Part shown: piece by piece, positions 10,616-23,036 of the stretch
Layout of the letters: every line of letters begins with the position of its first letter
Numbering within the stretch: the first letter of the stretch is position 1
Source of the DNA: Euphorbia lathyris
Lineage: Eukaryota; Streptophyta; Magnoliopsida; Malpighiales; Euphorbiaceae
NCBI RefSeq assembly: GCF_963576675.1
Contig: NC_088917.1
Location: forward strand, 73,952,610 to 74,016,609
Length of the DNA: 64,000 nucleotides
Direction: 5' to 3'
Made by a program: the position numbers and the translations under genes
Notes under the pieces: model-generated
What the model was told of the DNA's origin: nothing
Database searches by the model: none
What the model saw: only the letters and a program-made list of their open reading frames with translations

Positions 10616-13600
10616 CTAAACATCCATAGGAGCATCCTCCTTAGCATCTTTCACACCAGATGCGCCCTCCAGTGAGGCTTCCCTCTCTACAGAAATAGTT
10701 CCCTCCTGAGGAATGGTGCAATCAGTTATCAGCTCCTCACCTTTATCATCCGCCTTCTGGGACACTTCATCAAGGTCCTCTGATTCAAGATCGATAAGGG
10801 GTTTGCTCTCTTCGGCGGATCCATTCATCACTTTGCGAATGTGATCACGGATGAAGTCCTTGACGTTCGGGATTTTGTGATACTTAAGACAAACTTACAC
10901 GTCAGGAACCACGTACTCCGGATCTATAAAATCAATCTCGGGATGAGCAAGTTGAACATACGCCATGATCCACTCGCCATAATAGTAAGCTCGTTCCCCT
11001 GCCAGGATCTCCGTGTCCAGTAAGGCAGCCTTATGCTCTTTAGCATCTGCATCTATCTTCTCCTTCAATCTAAGGATCTCAGCATCCTTACTCTCATTAA
11101 GAGCAACGGCGGAAGCAGCGTTCGCATTGGCAACAACAAGCTCTTTCTCTAACCTTTCTATGGTCGCCTTGTCCGCCACTCCTTGGAGGAGATCCGCTTC
11201 CATAGCACGCATGCGAGTGTATACCTATCAAGGCAAAAGTCGACTCAAACAAAATAATAAAAACAAACTCTCCTTAAAGGAGATCACTCTTTCATCCAAA
11301 AATGCAAAAAGAGATAGAAGAAACCTACCGTGAGAAGCTCTGTTTTTCCCATCTGGACATGGGTGATGTGCGTTTTACGTATACGTGCATGTGAAGGCAA
11401 GTGTACCTTAGTCGTGTATCAAGTAATAAAGTGATAGTAGAGTATCATTCCCACGAGGATGGTGATTATAAGTACTAATCTTTTTTTCTTACTATCTATT
11501 ATTTAAACAATCAAAAGGTAGAGTTTGTTGGACAACCAAACTAAGACTTAAGCAAGAAATGAAATGAAAATTACACAGATTAAGTGAGAGAATACTTATA
11601 ATGAAAGAAACTAAGGCTTTTAGCTTCACTTAACCTCTTTGCTTGGTAATAACACTTAACCCCTTTTAAGTTGTTTTATCCTTCTTAAGATGGCGATTTT
11701 TCTTATTAACTATTAGTTCTCGAGATTGGTTCTAAACTCTTGACTAATTACTTTCCCTTGGTCCGGCTCAAGTAATTAATCAAGAGAAGCATTAAGTTTT
11801 ATTAATCTAAACCTTTTTAACCTACTTTACCTTGGTCCGGCTAAAGTGATTACTTAAGATTCAAGAAAAACCGCTCAAGTAATTAGTTCTAAACTTTCGA
11901 TTAATTACTTTCCCTTGGTCCGACTCAAGTAATTAATCAAAAGAAGCATTAAGTTTTCTTAGTTCCAAACCTTCGATTTATTACTTTCCTTTGGTCCGGC
12001 TCAAGTAGTAAATCTAAGATTTGCAATAAGATTCATGAAAAATCCTTGGAAAACCAATAAGCCACACTAAATGGTCATTAGGTCCAACTTATGAATTTCG
12101 ATTAATCAATTTAATCACGGTCAATATAAACGATTAATTATATTCCAGTAGAGAGTTGGCCCATCTCCTACAAGCATTAAGAATCATAAGTTAGTTCTTA
12201 AAAATGATAAACACAACTCAAATGGGTTAAACGTAATTACCATATAATTAAGGTTAAGATCCACTTTTAGCCTTAGTTAAGGAGGTTTTAGCGCATGGTT
12301 AGATTAAAACACACCTTAAAAAGATAGGTAATGGAGTTTATAGTAATAAAAGAGATTAAAGTTTAGAAGAAACCGTAATGACGATTGTCGAATGAACTTC
12401 TTCGATAACTTAAAACTTACTTTTATTGAATGAACTCTTGCACAAACAACACCTTAACAACAATAACAACAACACAAACAACTGATTTTTAAGGAGAAAA
12501 ATCAGCAAAATGACATTATAGAGGGAGAAATTAAGCCTAAGCTTGGTGTGTCTTCAAATGGCACCCAAGGCCTCCTTTTATAGTAAAATGGCACACATAA
12601 TTCCAAAGACCAAGTCATCCTTATGGCCTCCCACTCCTTATCATCTGAATTTAGCATTTAAGAGAGCATGGGGGAAGATTTTAATAATTTAGGAGTTGAA
12701 ATGTGTAAAGGAATCTTAGGCTTCAACATATTCATCAACTTTAGATAAATTTCTGGGCCTGATGCACTTCAAATTTGGAGATGATTATTATTAGTCATTT
12801 GTTCATATTTCTCTTATCTTTCCAACGCATTTTGAATCGCCTCAATCCGAGTCCGTATGAGGGAGATAAGTTGAAAATACGAAAATGTGTCAAATCTGTC
12901 CTAGTGTGAACATTTGGACTCTATCTTACAGCACCTATCCGCGACAAAATGCACGCTGGATGTCACTAAAATTCCTTTTTTCTGGTCCCTTTTACTCCCG
13001 AGTTGTCACCTTAAGTCCCGACTTAGTTATTTGTGCCGAAAACCTTGCGAAAGTGCCTAGAAAACACACAAATTGGCTTAGATACATAAAATGAAGAAAA
13101 TATACAAACACCATTATTAAAATTTATTAAAATGGTACAAAATAACTAGTAATTAAATACTAAAAATGCTATAAATTACGACGATAATAATGGGCTGATC
13201 CCGGGATCTTATTTTGACTCTCTCGTACCTCGCCTAGTTGGCTAAGAGCTTCGTCCAAATCGTTGATGACAGATTCATTCTTTAAAGATCCTTTGTCACC
13301 ATATTTGGCGAACCAGTAACCTCCTAAGTCCGGCTTCACCACCTATACAAGGATTAAGAAGCAGAAAATAAGATCCAAGTAAGAGAAAAGAAAATGATAA
13401 GATAGACACACCTCTTCTAGCCTCGCCGCTGGTTTCTCGGCTCTCATGGCATCCGCCAGTAGCTTCCCTCCACTTGTAGGCACATATTTCTTCTTCTTTG
13501 GGAGAGGAGGATCAACCATATCACCAGCAGGACGCTTCTCAGAACTCTTGCGGGGATCCGCTACCTGCCCCTTCTTTCGAGCCTCTTCCTCCTTCTGTTT

Positions 13601-14675
13601 CTTGCGTATCTCTACAAGGGCGCGACTGGCCTCAGATAAACCCCTGGCAAGGGAACAATAAAATAATCAAAGTTCAGGGAAAAACAAAGTTAACTTCATC
13701 AAGTTGTGTAAACTTCACGTAAGTGATCTTGTCCCCTTCCCATCGGATCAAGGGAATGTCATTCATCATGAATTCCAAGGCGTCAGCGTATGTCCAGGCA
13801 TCCGCCTTGATACTTTTCATGAGATCCGCCACTTCCTCAACACTGTCCGTCAATATACGCATGTCTCCAGCCATATGCAAAGGTTTGGCATTCCAAACCG
13901 ACGGGAATCCTAGAGATTCGCCCTCTCTTATCTTTACAAAGAAAAATCTTTCATCCCAAAGATGGACATTTGACATCTTACCATAGAAGGGCGAATAAGT
14001 CTTGAATTTAGCGAAGGTGAAAAAAGATTCGGCCTTTCGCTTCGTTGGTTTGTGAAGAGATCGAAAGACACGAAGGTTACATATTACCCCTAAGTTCGAA
14101 GCTAAATAACAATCCAGAGCCAGATCTAACCAGCCATTGGGATGCAGCTGGCAGACAGTGATTCCAAAGTATGCCAGGATATCCGCCATCATCTTAGGAA
14201 GAGGAAGCTGGAACCCTCTTTCTACATGACAACTGTACACAGACAGATATCCCCTTGGAGGACAGGCGGGTCGCTGATGGGCAGCCGCCAATTCAGTCTC
14301 ATAATTCTTAATCTATGGATAGCGATTCGCCAGATTCGCTAGATCCGTGGCGCTTATACGAGACGGAGTGGACGCCGCACGTGGCGCCTTTTTCCTAAAC
14401 GGGGCTGAAGAAGAAGCCTCCATCCTAGAAAATTGCCTAGAATCTATCGCCGGAACAATACGGGTAAAGGCGACGGGAAGGTTCTGAGTCCTACCTAAAC
14501 GAGTTCGATAGCTACTACACGCTGAGTTATACAACTCGACTAGGTCGCAACTGGTAGTACCTTCAGAAGAATTGGAATTTTCCGAAGAGGTAGTCCAGCT
14601 AATTATGGTTTCAAAGGAGGTGGTCAAATTAAAGAGTTCGAAGGTAGACTCAGAAGAAGAAGAACTCCTAAACAT
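10616..14675 (-). pseudogene. Antisense gene of the Tat element (putative gypsy-type transposon protein, PF04195-like), apparently spliced, broken
   Basis: Reads opposite to gag-pol. Likely exons on the minus strand: A 14675-13695; B 13643-13412; C 13342 to 11329, split by the insertion at 11364-13189; D 11224-10616. The splice borders follow GT/AG in frame. Exon A has a Ser-rich head, then ADILAYFGITVCQLHPNGW and an aromatic-rich block, resembling the plant family called putative gypsy type transposon. Exon B is Lys/Glu-rich with KKKK (nuclear-signal-like). Exon D is coiled-coil-like, followed by an acidic tail. In-frame stops at about 14313-14315 and 10895-10897 break it. The intron between A and B would be only 49-51 bp, short for a plant. 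Such antisense frames are known in Tat elements; their function is unknown. Confidence 0.75.
11364..13189 (-). mobile_element. 1826-bp insertion in the antisense gene, probably a solo LTR
   Basis: Flanked by the 5-bp repeat ATGGG at 11359-11363 and 13190-13194; removing the insert and one repeat restores a continuous antisense exon. No coding capacity. On the minus strand it runs from TATTATCG to CACATCA, and a TATA box (ctataaaagg, plus 12574-12585) lies inside, so a solo LTR in minus orientation fits; the outer TA rather than TG is unusual. Between 11640 and 12010 it holds four imperfect repeats of a unit containing cccttggtccggctcaagta. It could also be another non-autonomous element with 5-bp duplications. 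Confidence 0.6.
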
Positions 14676-14961
14676 TCAGAAAACAGAGCGAAAAGATTCA
14701 CTTACATGAGAGTTAAAGGCTTTGAGGATTCTGAACTCCAGAAAAAGCTCTGAAAAACGCGAAGAAAGACGAAAGAGGAAGACGCAAATGAAGTGGAAAG
14801 AGAAAGGGGAGATGGAAGAAGGTGTTTTCTCTTCCCTCGAGCAGCGCGCCTATGACACCTGTCACCCAACGAATGGCATTGAATAGAGTGACCATCAATG
14901 CGAGTCATCATGACGGCGCACGAAGAAGCTCAAAAGCCCTAAAGGACTTCAAAGGAACTTT

Positions 14962-14972
14962 AGGGGGGCTTC
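14962..14972 (+). other. Polypurine tract of the Tat element
   Basis: aggggggcttc lies directly before the 3' LTR, the expected priming site for plus-strand cDNA. Confidence 0.6.
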
Positions 14973-15486
14973 TGATAACATCGGGATATTATCCAAGGGA
15001 CCAAAAGAGATATTTACCCAAACGACCACGTATTGAACCGATTAAAGAAGGCAATGGCGTATCAAGCAAGACATCCGATGGGCGGATCACCGAGACTTCG
15101 CCACACGAGATCCGTAGTCAAACCTACGTGAGATCCGCCATCCCCCTTCGATCCGCCAGCTGAACAGCTGAGCTGATTCCTCAATAAAGGCAATTAAGGG
15201 ACTATTAATGAGCTAACGGACATACTTAAAGGAAACCAGTAACCGCCATTAATGAAGCATTAATGGAGACTTTCTAGTTACCAAGGGTTACAACTACTTG
15301 ACTATATATAGCTTGCATCTCAATCTATCAAGGTACACATTCACACAACCCTAGAAACCCCACTTTGTCAATTCAGTTTATTCCTCCATCCCTTATACTG
15401 ACTTTGGCATCGGAGCTTCCCCTCGTCGAACCCAACGACGCCCCCATAGGGACGGAAGCTAATCAGAAGTTCTCCACTAGTCATCA
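14973..15486 (+). repeat. 3' LTR of the Tat element
   Basis: 514 bp, starts TGATAACATC and ends TCATCA, followed by the target repeat GACAT. TATA-like ctatatatag at 15302-15311. Confidence 0.95.
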
Positions 15487-16517
15487 GACATGTATTATGG
15501 AACGGAGAGAATATATTGTTAAATATTTGTATTTTCTCCTAACTCCCTCTTCAATCTACATGGTTGCCACTTTGTTAAGTTCTAATTCTACCTTAGTAGA
15601 TGATGTTAAATCTTCATTTAATTAGTTGGACCCCAACACAATAAAAATGCATCAATTAGAATAGTACAAATAAAAAACATGACATTAAAAATACACTAAG
15701 GATCGGGCAAAGTACACCCATGATCTGAAACTTTGGATTTATTTTTTGTGATTCTTAAACTTCAAAACTCGATATGAAAGTCTATGAAATTTTTCCTTTG
15801 CTAATATAAAAGTCTTTTATGAAAGTAAACAACGAGAAAATATCATTGGTGATCTCCAATGGAAACGTCTAAGAATTAAAGTTGTTTAGAGCAAAATTTC
15901 TCAAACAACCACATTTTTTATTTTAAAAAAGTACCATTTTCATATATTTCTACGTAAACAACATCTTTTCTGTCCTAACCAAATAACAACTAATGGCCTC
16001 AAACTAAATTTCTAAAATTAAATCCATGATTAGGTTTTAATTTAGGGATTTGTGTTTTCATTGATTTGCATATTAACACATTTGGTTTTTTTATTGCAAA
16101 AAGAGAATCGAGATCAATACCCATTTGCAAAATCAATGATTTTTAGGTTTACAATGCCAATTTGATCGTTGATAAATTTAAGATAGAAAATTTTAATAAT
16201 TGATGATATTCTATCGATTTTTGTCTTTTTAGTTTTGAAATCATTTATGTGTTGTTTGGTTAGAAGCTATGAAGCACCAATACGTGTACGCGTACGGGTA
16301 CGACAAACGACATTTCTAAAAAATATGAGATATGGGTACGGTGGGGATACGGAATATTTTATATATAATTAATAATATATATATCATTTGTAATGAAAAA
16401 TGTAAAAGATACATAAATATATAAACCGTAAATCACATTCATAAAGTCATTATAAAACCACAAATAACACTCATAAATTATTATAAAACCACAAATAACA
16501 TCTATAATATTATCTAA
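15487..16517. repeat. Non-coding flank; 15930-16310 duplicated at 28305-28680
   Basis: AT-rich, no gene. The stretch from catatatttctacg to ggttagaagctatgaagcacc aligns over nearly 400 bp with 28309-28675, showing that the 11S duplication included 3' flank and that the Tat element landed inside the first unit. Confidence 0.8.
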
Positions 16518-18572
16518 AACGTTTTGGTGGACACATGGCCTTAAAAATTGATACTCGTAAGGCTTTTGATACTTTAGACTGGAACTTCCTCTTGGCTGTG
16601 TTGGAATCCTTTGGTTTTTCTCTCACTTTCAGGGATTGGATCCTAAACATTCTGGCATCTGCTCGTATTTATATGATGATTAATGGTTCTCCAAAGGGTT
16701 ACTTTTCTTATTCTAGAGGGGTTAGACAAGGGGACCCCCTCTCTCCTTTTATCTTTGACATTGCTGAGGATTTTTTCTCTCGTTGGCTTGCTAAGATGGT
16801 GAGGGGGGTACTTATTCTCCTATGTATTATTATGGAGGAAATTCTTTTCCCTCTCATCTTCTTTTTGCTAATGACATGCTCATTTTTGGAGTAGCATCTT
16901 TGAGCAACTTGCATGCACTCAAGGATTTCTTCCTGCTCTATGGACAGATCTTCGGTCAACAGGTTAGTTGGGACAAATCTGCTGTCTTTTTTGGTTCTCA
17001 GGTGAGTCCTCCGAGGAGGGTTCGTCTTGCTCACTGTCTTGACATCCGCTTGGAGTCTCTTCCTTTCAGTTACTTAGGAGTCCCTCTATTTAAAGGAGCT
17101 CCAAGGGCTCATCATCTCAGCAGCCTTGCAGACAAATTTCTCTCTCAATTTAGCAAGTGGAAAGGTAGCTCTCTCTCCTTTACAGGGCGTTTAACTCTAA
17201 TTAAATCTGCTATTACTAGATCTCTGGTTCACTCATTCTTGATCTATAAGTGGCCAGTGGGATTGTTGAATAAGCTCAATAGAAGTGTTAGGAATTTCCT
17301 TTGGACGGGTTGTATTGATCAGAAGAAGCTAATCACGGTTCCCTGGAAAGACTTGTTGCAAAAGTTTGGAGGGTGGAGGTTTGGGCATTAAGGACTTTAG
17401 GATCTTTAACCAGGCTCTCTTGGGTAAGATGTGTTGGGAATTAATTCAAGGCACTAGTCTAGCTATTTCTCTAATGAAGTCTAGGATTCTCAATTGCCTC
17501 TCGTTGTGTTCTATATGGTAGGGATGCTGAGTCCATTAACCACTTATTCATTAGCTGTTCTTTTGCAGATTCTCTTTGGAGGGCCCTTGAGATTCATTTT
17601 GACTGCTCTTTGCCTCGTCATTCCCAATTCATCCACTTCTTCAGCACTCTTCGTAGCATTCATTTTGGCTCACAGGTTTCGATGATTTGGCGTGTTGCCG
17701 CTGTCACTTGCATCTAGTTAATCTGGCATTGCAGGAATGAAGCAATCTTTAAGGAAGTTTTTCCTTCTATTCAGCACTCGAAGATCACCCTCTTTCGAAT
17801 GATTCGAGAGTCCTTTGCCACTTCTAAAGGTTTTTTCTCTTTGCGGAGAGATGCTATTATCTTATCCAATCTTCTGGCTTCTCTTAGGCCGCCTCCTGCT
17901 CCTAACATTATTCCGGTCCATTGGCTTAAACCTCCTCCGAGTTGGGTTAAAGTCAATATGGATGGCTCTGCTTTTGGCACTCCTGACGAGGCAGGAGCAG
18001 GAGGTATTTTTTGCAACTATCGAGGCTTTCCCAAAGGTTGTTTTGATTTTTCTACCCCTCCTTCTTTTGCTTATATGGCTGAATTGAGAGCCGTTATTTT
18101 CGCAATTGAACTTGCTTGGGAGAAAAATTGGTATCAGCTTTAGGTTGAGTCAGACTCAATGTACGTAGTTAATCTTCTTAGACATCATTCCATGCTTGGA
18201 GTATTCGACAAGAGTGGTTGCATTGTCTCGGCATTTGCTCTAAGATGAACATTCTCTTTTCACACATCTTTAGGGAAGGAAATAGAGTTGCTGATGCATT
18301 GGTAAAGTTTGGAGTCTCTTGCTCAGTGATTAATTGGTGGCCTTCAGCTCATGCTTTTTGCCACAGGACATTTGTAGTATTTCACATTTGCGTTTTTCTT
18401 GACTTTTCCTATCTTTTCTCTCCCCTCCTCTTTTTGTTTGTTCTCCTTCCTATTCTCTTGTTCAAACTCTCACTTTTTTATTTGATTAATATATTACGGA
18501 TTTGTCAGTTCTTGGGCCATGGGTGCTCACCCCGTCTAAGTTTTGTCTCATCCCAATTTCTATCAAAAAAAA
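16518..18572 (+). mobile_element. 5'-truncated LINE (non-LTR retrotransposon), defective
   Basis: Plus-strand fragments in several frames: reverse transcriptase (GGHMALKIDTRKAFDTLDW, then RGVRQGDPLSPFIF, 16525-16900), the thumb region (SYLGVPLFKGAP, 16820-17390), a partial zinc-binding region (17490-17690) and an RNase H-like domain (VNMDGSA, AELRAV, VESDS, 17930-18170). Frameshifts and stops interrupt all of them. It ends in a short A-run at 18564-18572; atctaa at 16512-16517 and 18573-18578 may be the target repeat. Upstream ORF1 and the RT start are missing, as usual for 5' truncation. Confidence 0.85.
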
Positions 18573-19468
18573 ATCTAATAAGTCATTAATTTATGAAAAG
18601 CAAACACTTAATACTTAAAACTACTTGAAGTCGAAGTTGAACATAAGTTGGACGAGACTTCAATCGAACAAAAGTTGAAGTCGAAGTCTAACAGAACAAG
18701 TTATGCAGACAGAACCTACAGGAGATGGAAGTTAAGGTTCGAGATAAAACTAAGAACAATTTGGGTGGGTTTTTCAAATTTTTTATATCTCTGTATATTT
18801 CAAACGGTGAGTGAGTGGTGGGTTAATATTACTTTATTTAATTTGTCATATAATCCTTATATTTTTATTTTATTTTTAAAAACCTTATAATTTAACTAAT
18901 TAATTATAAAAAGTATCTCCGACGTATCCCCTAATTAAAAAAAAGAAAAAGAAAAAATGGGATACTTCCTAGCAGTATCCTGTAAGTATCCCGCCATATC
19001 CCTATATTCAGAGTATCAGATACGCGTTCGTTGACCTCCTAGAAGTATTGGTTTTATAAATGGGCGACAACCTTGATTTTTTTTTTTTTTTTGCAACAAG
19101 AAAAACCCACAGACACTCATTTATAAATCAACGAAAGTAAATAGGCTATTTTTAGAATTATCCCTCAATTTTATTCATTTTAAATAGATTTTTCATTTTA
19201 ATGAAAATAAAATTGTAAAATGATTAAAGTTTGAACAAAATCATTTCGAAGTTAGGTTGAAATAAAATTGTAAAATGGTCCGCTGGTGTTTAAAGGCGAG
19301 TCTGAGCCTTTTTTTTTTTAAGAAGGAGAATATAATGAAGATATATTTTCGGCAAGTTCCAAGCCAATGTCAGGGAAGTAGTAAGGTAACAAATTTCGTC
19401 GGATATGGGAGGAAGTAATTCAGAATAGGAGAAAGACATACCTAAGAGTTCTAGTATATCTTTTTCTT
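18573..19468. repeat. AT-rich non-coding flank; 19090-19260 duplicated at 33905-34110
   Basis: No gene. The sequence from cagacactcat to tcatttcgaagttagg recurs near 33900-34110 in the same orientation, extending the duplicated block. Near 18900-19020 are repeated gtatccc words of unknown meaning. Confidence 0.65.
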
Positions 19469-20380
19469 TTAGGTGTATCTACTTCGACGTATCTACTTTG
19501 ACGGATCTACTTCGGCAGATCTACTCGACGTATCTACTTCAATGTATCTACTTGGGCGGATCTACTCGACGTATCTACTTCAGTGTATCTACTTCAAGTA
19601 TCTACTTGGACGTATCTAATTCAAGTATCTACTTGGGCGGATCTACTTCGACGTATCTACTCAACGTATCTACTCGATATATCTACTTCAGTGTATCTAC
19701 TTGGACGGATCTGCTTCGACGTATCTACTTCAACGTATCTATTTTGACATAACTACCTCAGCATATCTACTCATTGATGTATCTACTTTAACATATCTAC
19801 TCCAGTATCTACTTCGACGTATCTACTTCAACGTATCTACTTCGGTGTATCTACTTGACATTATCTACGTCAATGTATCTACTTCAAGTATTTACTTCGA
19901 TGTATCTACTTGATTGTATCTATAATGGCGTATCTACTCGTTGTATCTATATCGGCATATCTACCCATGGTATCTATGCCGGTATATCTACTCGTTGTAT
20001 CTAGTGGCATATCTACCTCTTGTATCTATATCGGCGTATCTACTCATTGTATCTTCGTCGGTGTATCTACTTGTTGTATCTATGTTGGTGTATCTACTTC
20101 GACGGATCAAATTTTTGTATCTACTTTGGCGGATCTACTTGATGTATCTACCTCAATGGATCTACTTCCGTGTATCTACGATGGCATATCTAATCGTTGT
20201 ATCTACAACGATGTATCTACTTGTTGTATCTTCGTCGGTGTATCTACTCGTTATATCTACATCGGTGTATCTACTCATTGTATCTACTTGGACGGATCTA
20301 ATCATTGTATCTACGTTGGCAGATCTACTCGATGTATCTACCTCGGCGGATCTACTTCTGTGTATCTATCTGGTGTATCT
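19469..20380. repeat. Minisatellite, ~14-bp unit around tatctacttcgacg
   Basis: About 900 bp of head-to-tail units of 12-18 bp, all with the core tatctac or gatctac followed by a variable half; I count roughly 65 cores. Units in the second half (from 19900) more often carry tcgttgtatcta. Long open frames cross it only because the unit has few stop codons. Confidence 0.92.
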
Positions 20381-20935
20381 CCTCCTGCGTGTTTTTTGGG
20401 GTTACTTACCCACCAAAAAGACTTGGGATCACTTACCCACCAAGGAGAATTGGGATTACTTGCTCACCAAAGGAGAACAAGTCTGACACCACCCTGCCCA
20501 CTATATTTACTGTTTTGCATTAATAATTTGTTGTTTTCCCATTAGGTCTTATTTACTAGTTTGCCACTTGTTTTCCCTTACCCATCTTACCCCTTTAAAG
20601 TTTATCTATTTAGTTATGTGTATTTACCCTTTATGTCATTTCATTTTTAGATCTTAGGATGATAATATACATCCTTTCATTGTAAGAAGATCAACTTTTA
20701 TCAATCAAATATAGATGTTTTAGGGTTCATCTTTCTTATAATGGGATTTCTATAATTCCTACAAGTTATAACTTGTAAATTTGGGAGTTTCACGGTTCCT
20801 TTAAATTTAGCTTAAGAATATCTTTAATAGTTTACGATTGAAAACTATCATCCGTTACCCGATCTGTATCAACTAACCAAACAAACATGATAATGAGCTT
20901 CAATTATAATATAATGTACCAAACGAAGGCATGAC
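20381..20935. other. Non-coding stretch after the minisatellite
   Basis: Begins with three copies of a short unit (cttacccaccaa, 20403-20482), then ordinary AT-rich sequence. No gene seen. Confidence 0.55.
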
Positions 20936-21181
20936 ACATAGTATTGTCTTGATGCATATAAATAGGTTGTTATTTATAAGAATTCCTTAAAATATTTATG
21001 GTTTACTATTGATGATGAAACTCCTCCTTCCTATAGAAAACACATAATAATTTAGAAAATCTCATTCAATTAATGTCCCACATAACTTTATGAGACAACT
21101 AACAAGTTTGTTGTATAAATAATTAATTATGAGTATACTGAGTTTAATCAATCAATCATGGCTAATTACATTTGTTTATAG
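20936..21181 (+). pseudogene. Promoter and first codons of a third 11S gene (relic)
   Basis: Aligns with the promoter of copy 2 (24741-24990): tagtattgtcttgatgc, the stretch atgatgaaactcctcc, tgtcccacata, a second TATA (ttgtataaat), then the start ATG at 21158. It encodes MANYICL and meets TAG at 21179-21181, after which similarity ends. So at least three 11S units once stood here. Confidence 0.75.
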
Positions 21182-21309
21182 GAGAGAGGTTTGAAGTAAA
21201 ATTAAAGATTTAGATTACTTTTAAAGGTTTTGTCTAGTCACTCAAATCTATAATAGAGTATTTAAGTAAATTCCCTTTAAAATTTAATATATATATATAT
21301 ATATATATA

Positions 21310-23036
21310 GAAGTGGGCTCTTGTGAGAACCATTTCCTAGGTGAGAACTCACCTTAGGTGAGAACCATCCAAAACTACGTAGTTTTGAGTAAGGAAATTT
21401 AAAAAAACGCTGCTGCATAGGGGAGGGGAGGATTCAAACCTGGCACTCCTCAACTACACTTCACACTGCTTACCACTGAGCCAATTGCTTTCCTTGTGTA
21501 TATTGTCACGCGCTGTTTAATATACCAGTTCCTTTTAGCTTCTATTGTTTAATATTTGATGCATGCACTTATTAATATCGATTAAATATGCATAATAATA
21601 AATTATTAATAGAAAAAAAATAAATGTGCATAATAATGAATTATTAATAGAAAAAAATCCAAAAACATACTCTAATTTCTTATTTATTTAATTCCTCTAT
21701 ATTTTTGTAATTTATATTTTAAAATGTTAAGGACGATGTTCTAAATATTGTTACATATGTTTTAAATTTTATAATTTGTGTTCTAAAAATTAAATATAGT
21801 ATTTTAAAAAAATAATAAATATATGTACCATTTTTGCATTTGTTCTATAATATAATTTATAACACATATTCTAAATAACATACCGTATGTTCTAAAAAAC
21901 ATAACGTATGTTCTAAAGTTTATATTTTGTGTTCCAAAAATTAAGTATAATGTTCCAAAAAATTAGTAGATATCTCGATCGTTTTTTCTTTGTTCTATTA
22001 ATATAATTTATAACTCATGTTCGAAAAAACATAACACATGTTCTAAAAAACATAACACATGTTCTAAAAAACATAACGTATGTTCTAAAAAATATGTCGT
22101 ACGTTCTAAACTTCATAGTTCGTGTTTTAAAAGTTAACATATATGTTCTAAAGTTTGTTTTAAAAAAATATATAGTTTCTGTTCCAAAAATTAAGTATAA
22201 TGTTCTACAAAAAATCGGTAAATATCTGAATCGTTTTTTCATTTCTTCTATAATATAATTTATAACTCATGTTCGAAAAAACATAACGCATGTTCTAAAA
22301 AAACATAACGTATGTTCTAAAAAATATGTCGTACGTTCTAAACTTCATAGTTCGTGTTTTAAAAGTTAAAATATATGTTCTAACGTTTGTTTTAAAAAAT
22401 ATATAGTTTGTGTTCCAAAAATTAAGTATAATGTTCTAAAACAATCAGTAGATATCTGGATCGTTTTTTCATTTGTTCTATAATATAATTTATAACTCAT
22501 GTTCGAAAAAACATAACGCATGTTCTAAAAAAACATAACGTATGTTCTAAAAAATATGTCGTACGTTCTAAACTTTATAGTTCGTGTTTTAAAAGTTAAA
22601 ATATATGTTCTAATGTATGTTTTAAAAAATATATTTTCTTATATAACATAAATTACAAAAATATAAAGGAATATATTAAATAAGAAATTAGAGCATATTC
22701 TTGGATTTTTTTCTATTAGTAATTCATTATTATATGCATTTTTTTTCTATTAATAATTCATATTATGCAAATTTAGTTTTTTTCTATTATCGATATTAAT
22801 AAGTGCATGCGTCAAATATTAAACAATAGAAGCTAAAAGGCACTGGTAAATTAAACAGCGTGTGGCAATATATACAAGGAAAGTAAATGGCTCAGTGGTA
22901 AGCAATGTGAAGTGTAGTTGAGGAGTTTCAGGTTCGAATCCCCTATGTAGCAGCATTTTTTTAAATTTCTCTACTCAAAACTACGTAGTTTTGGGTGGTT
23001 CTCACCTAGGGGAGGGTTCTCACTTGATCCCTCCCC
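21310..23036. mobile_element. 1.7-kb foldback element with tandem core, inserted in a TA-repeat
   Basis: Arms of more than 400 bp are inverted copies (gtgagaaccatttcctaggtg at left, the complement with ggtgagaacc at right; shared cccaaaactacgtagttttg and ttagcttctattgtttaata). Both ends abut (TA)n tracts (21284-21309, 23037-23060). Each arm has a tRNA-like pair of boxes: TGGCTCAGTGG at 22888-22898 with GGTTCGAATCC at 22931-22941, and on minus TTGGCTCAGTGG at 21484-21473 with GGTTTGAATCC at 21440-21430. No protein frame. The core is a tandem array. Confidence 0.82.
21840..22640. repeat. Tandem array inside the foldback element
   Basis: Three units of about 230-250 bp, phased by ataatttataactcatg at 22003, 22255 and 22485, each made of many smaller copies of a 20-22 bp word, ttctaaaaaacataacgtatg-like. 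A 75-residue minus frame over it is a repeat artefact. Confidence 0.85.

Larger units (their letters stand above)
3750..15486 (+). mobile_element. Tat-lineage Ty3/gypsy LTR retrotransposon, 11.7 kb, defective
   Basis: Complete in layout: 5' LTR, tRNA-Phe primer site, gag, protease, reverse transcriptase, RNase H, a second RNase H, integrase, spacer, antisense gene, polypurine tract, 3' LTR. The 5-bp target repeat GACAT lies at 3745-3749 and 15487-15491. Two RNase H regions in a row plus an antisense reading frame between integrase and the 3' LTR are hallmarks of the Tat lineage. Both LTRs are 514 bp and I count 12 differences by hand (2.3%), 11 of them transitions. Stop codons and frameshifts make it unable to encode its own proteins. 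A further 1826-bp insertion sits in the antisense gene. Confidence 0.93.

Noticed and set aside
19498..20545. Open frames of 70-211 codons across the minisatellite (Tyr/Ser/Val-rich)
   Set aside because: Two overlapping frames are open because the short repeat has few stops; units differ in length, so no frame is kept, and no start or promoter is apparent.
22015..22242. 75-residue minus frame rich in FRT repeats
   Set aside because: It is the translation of the foldback's internal tandem array.
22888..22941. A tRNA gene
   Set aside because: Box A- and box B-like words are present, but no acceptor stem or anticodon arm folds around them, and the same is found inverted in the other arm.
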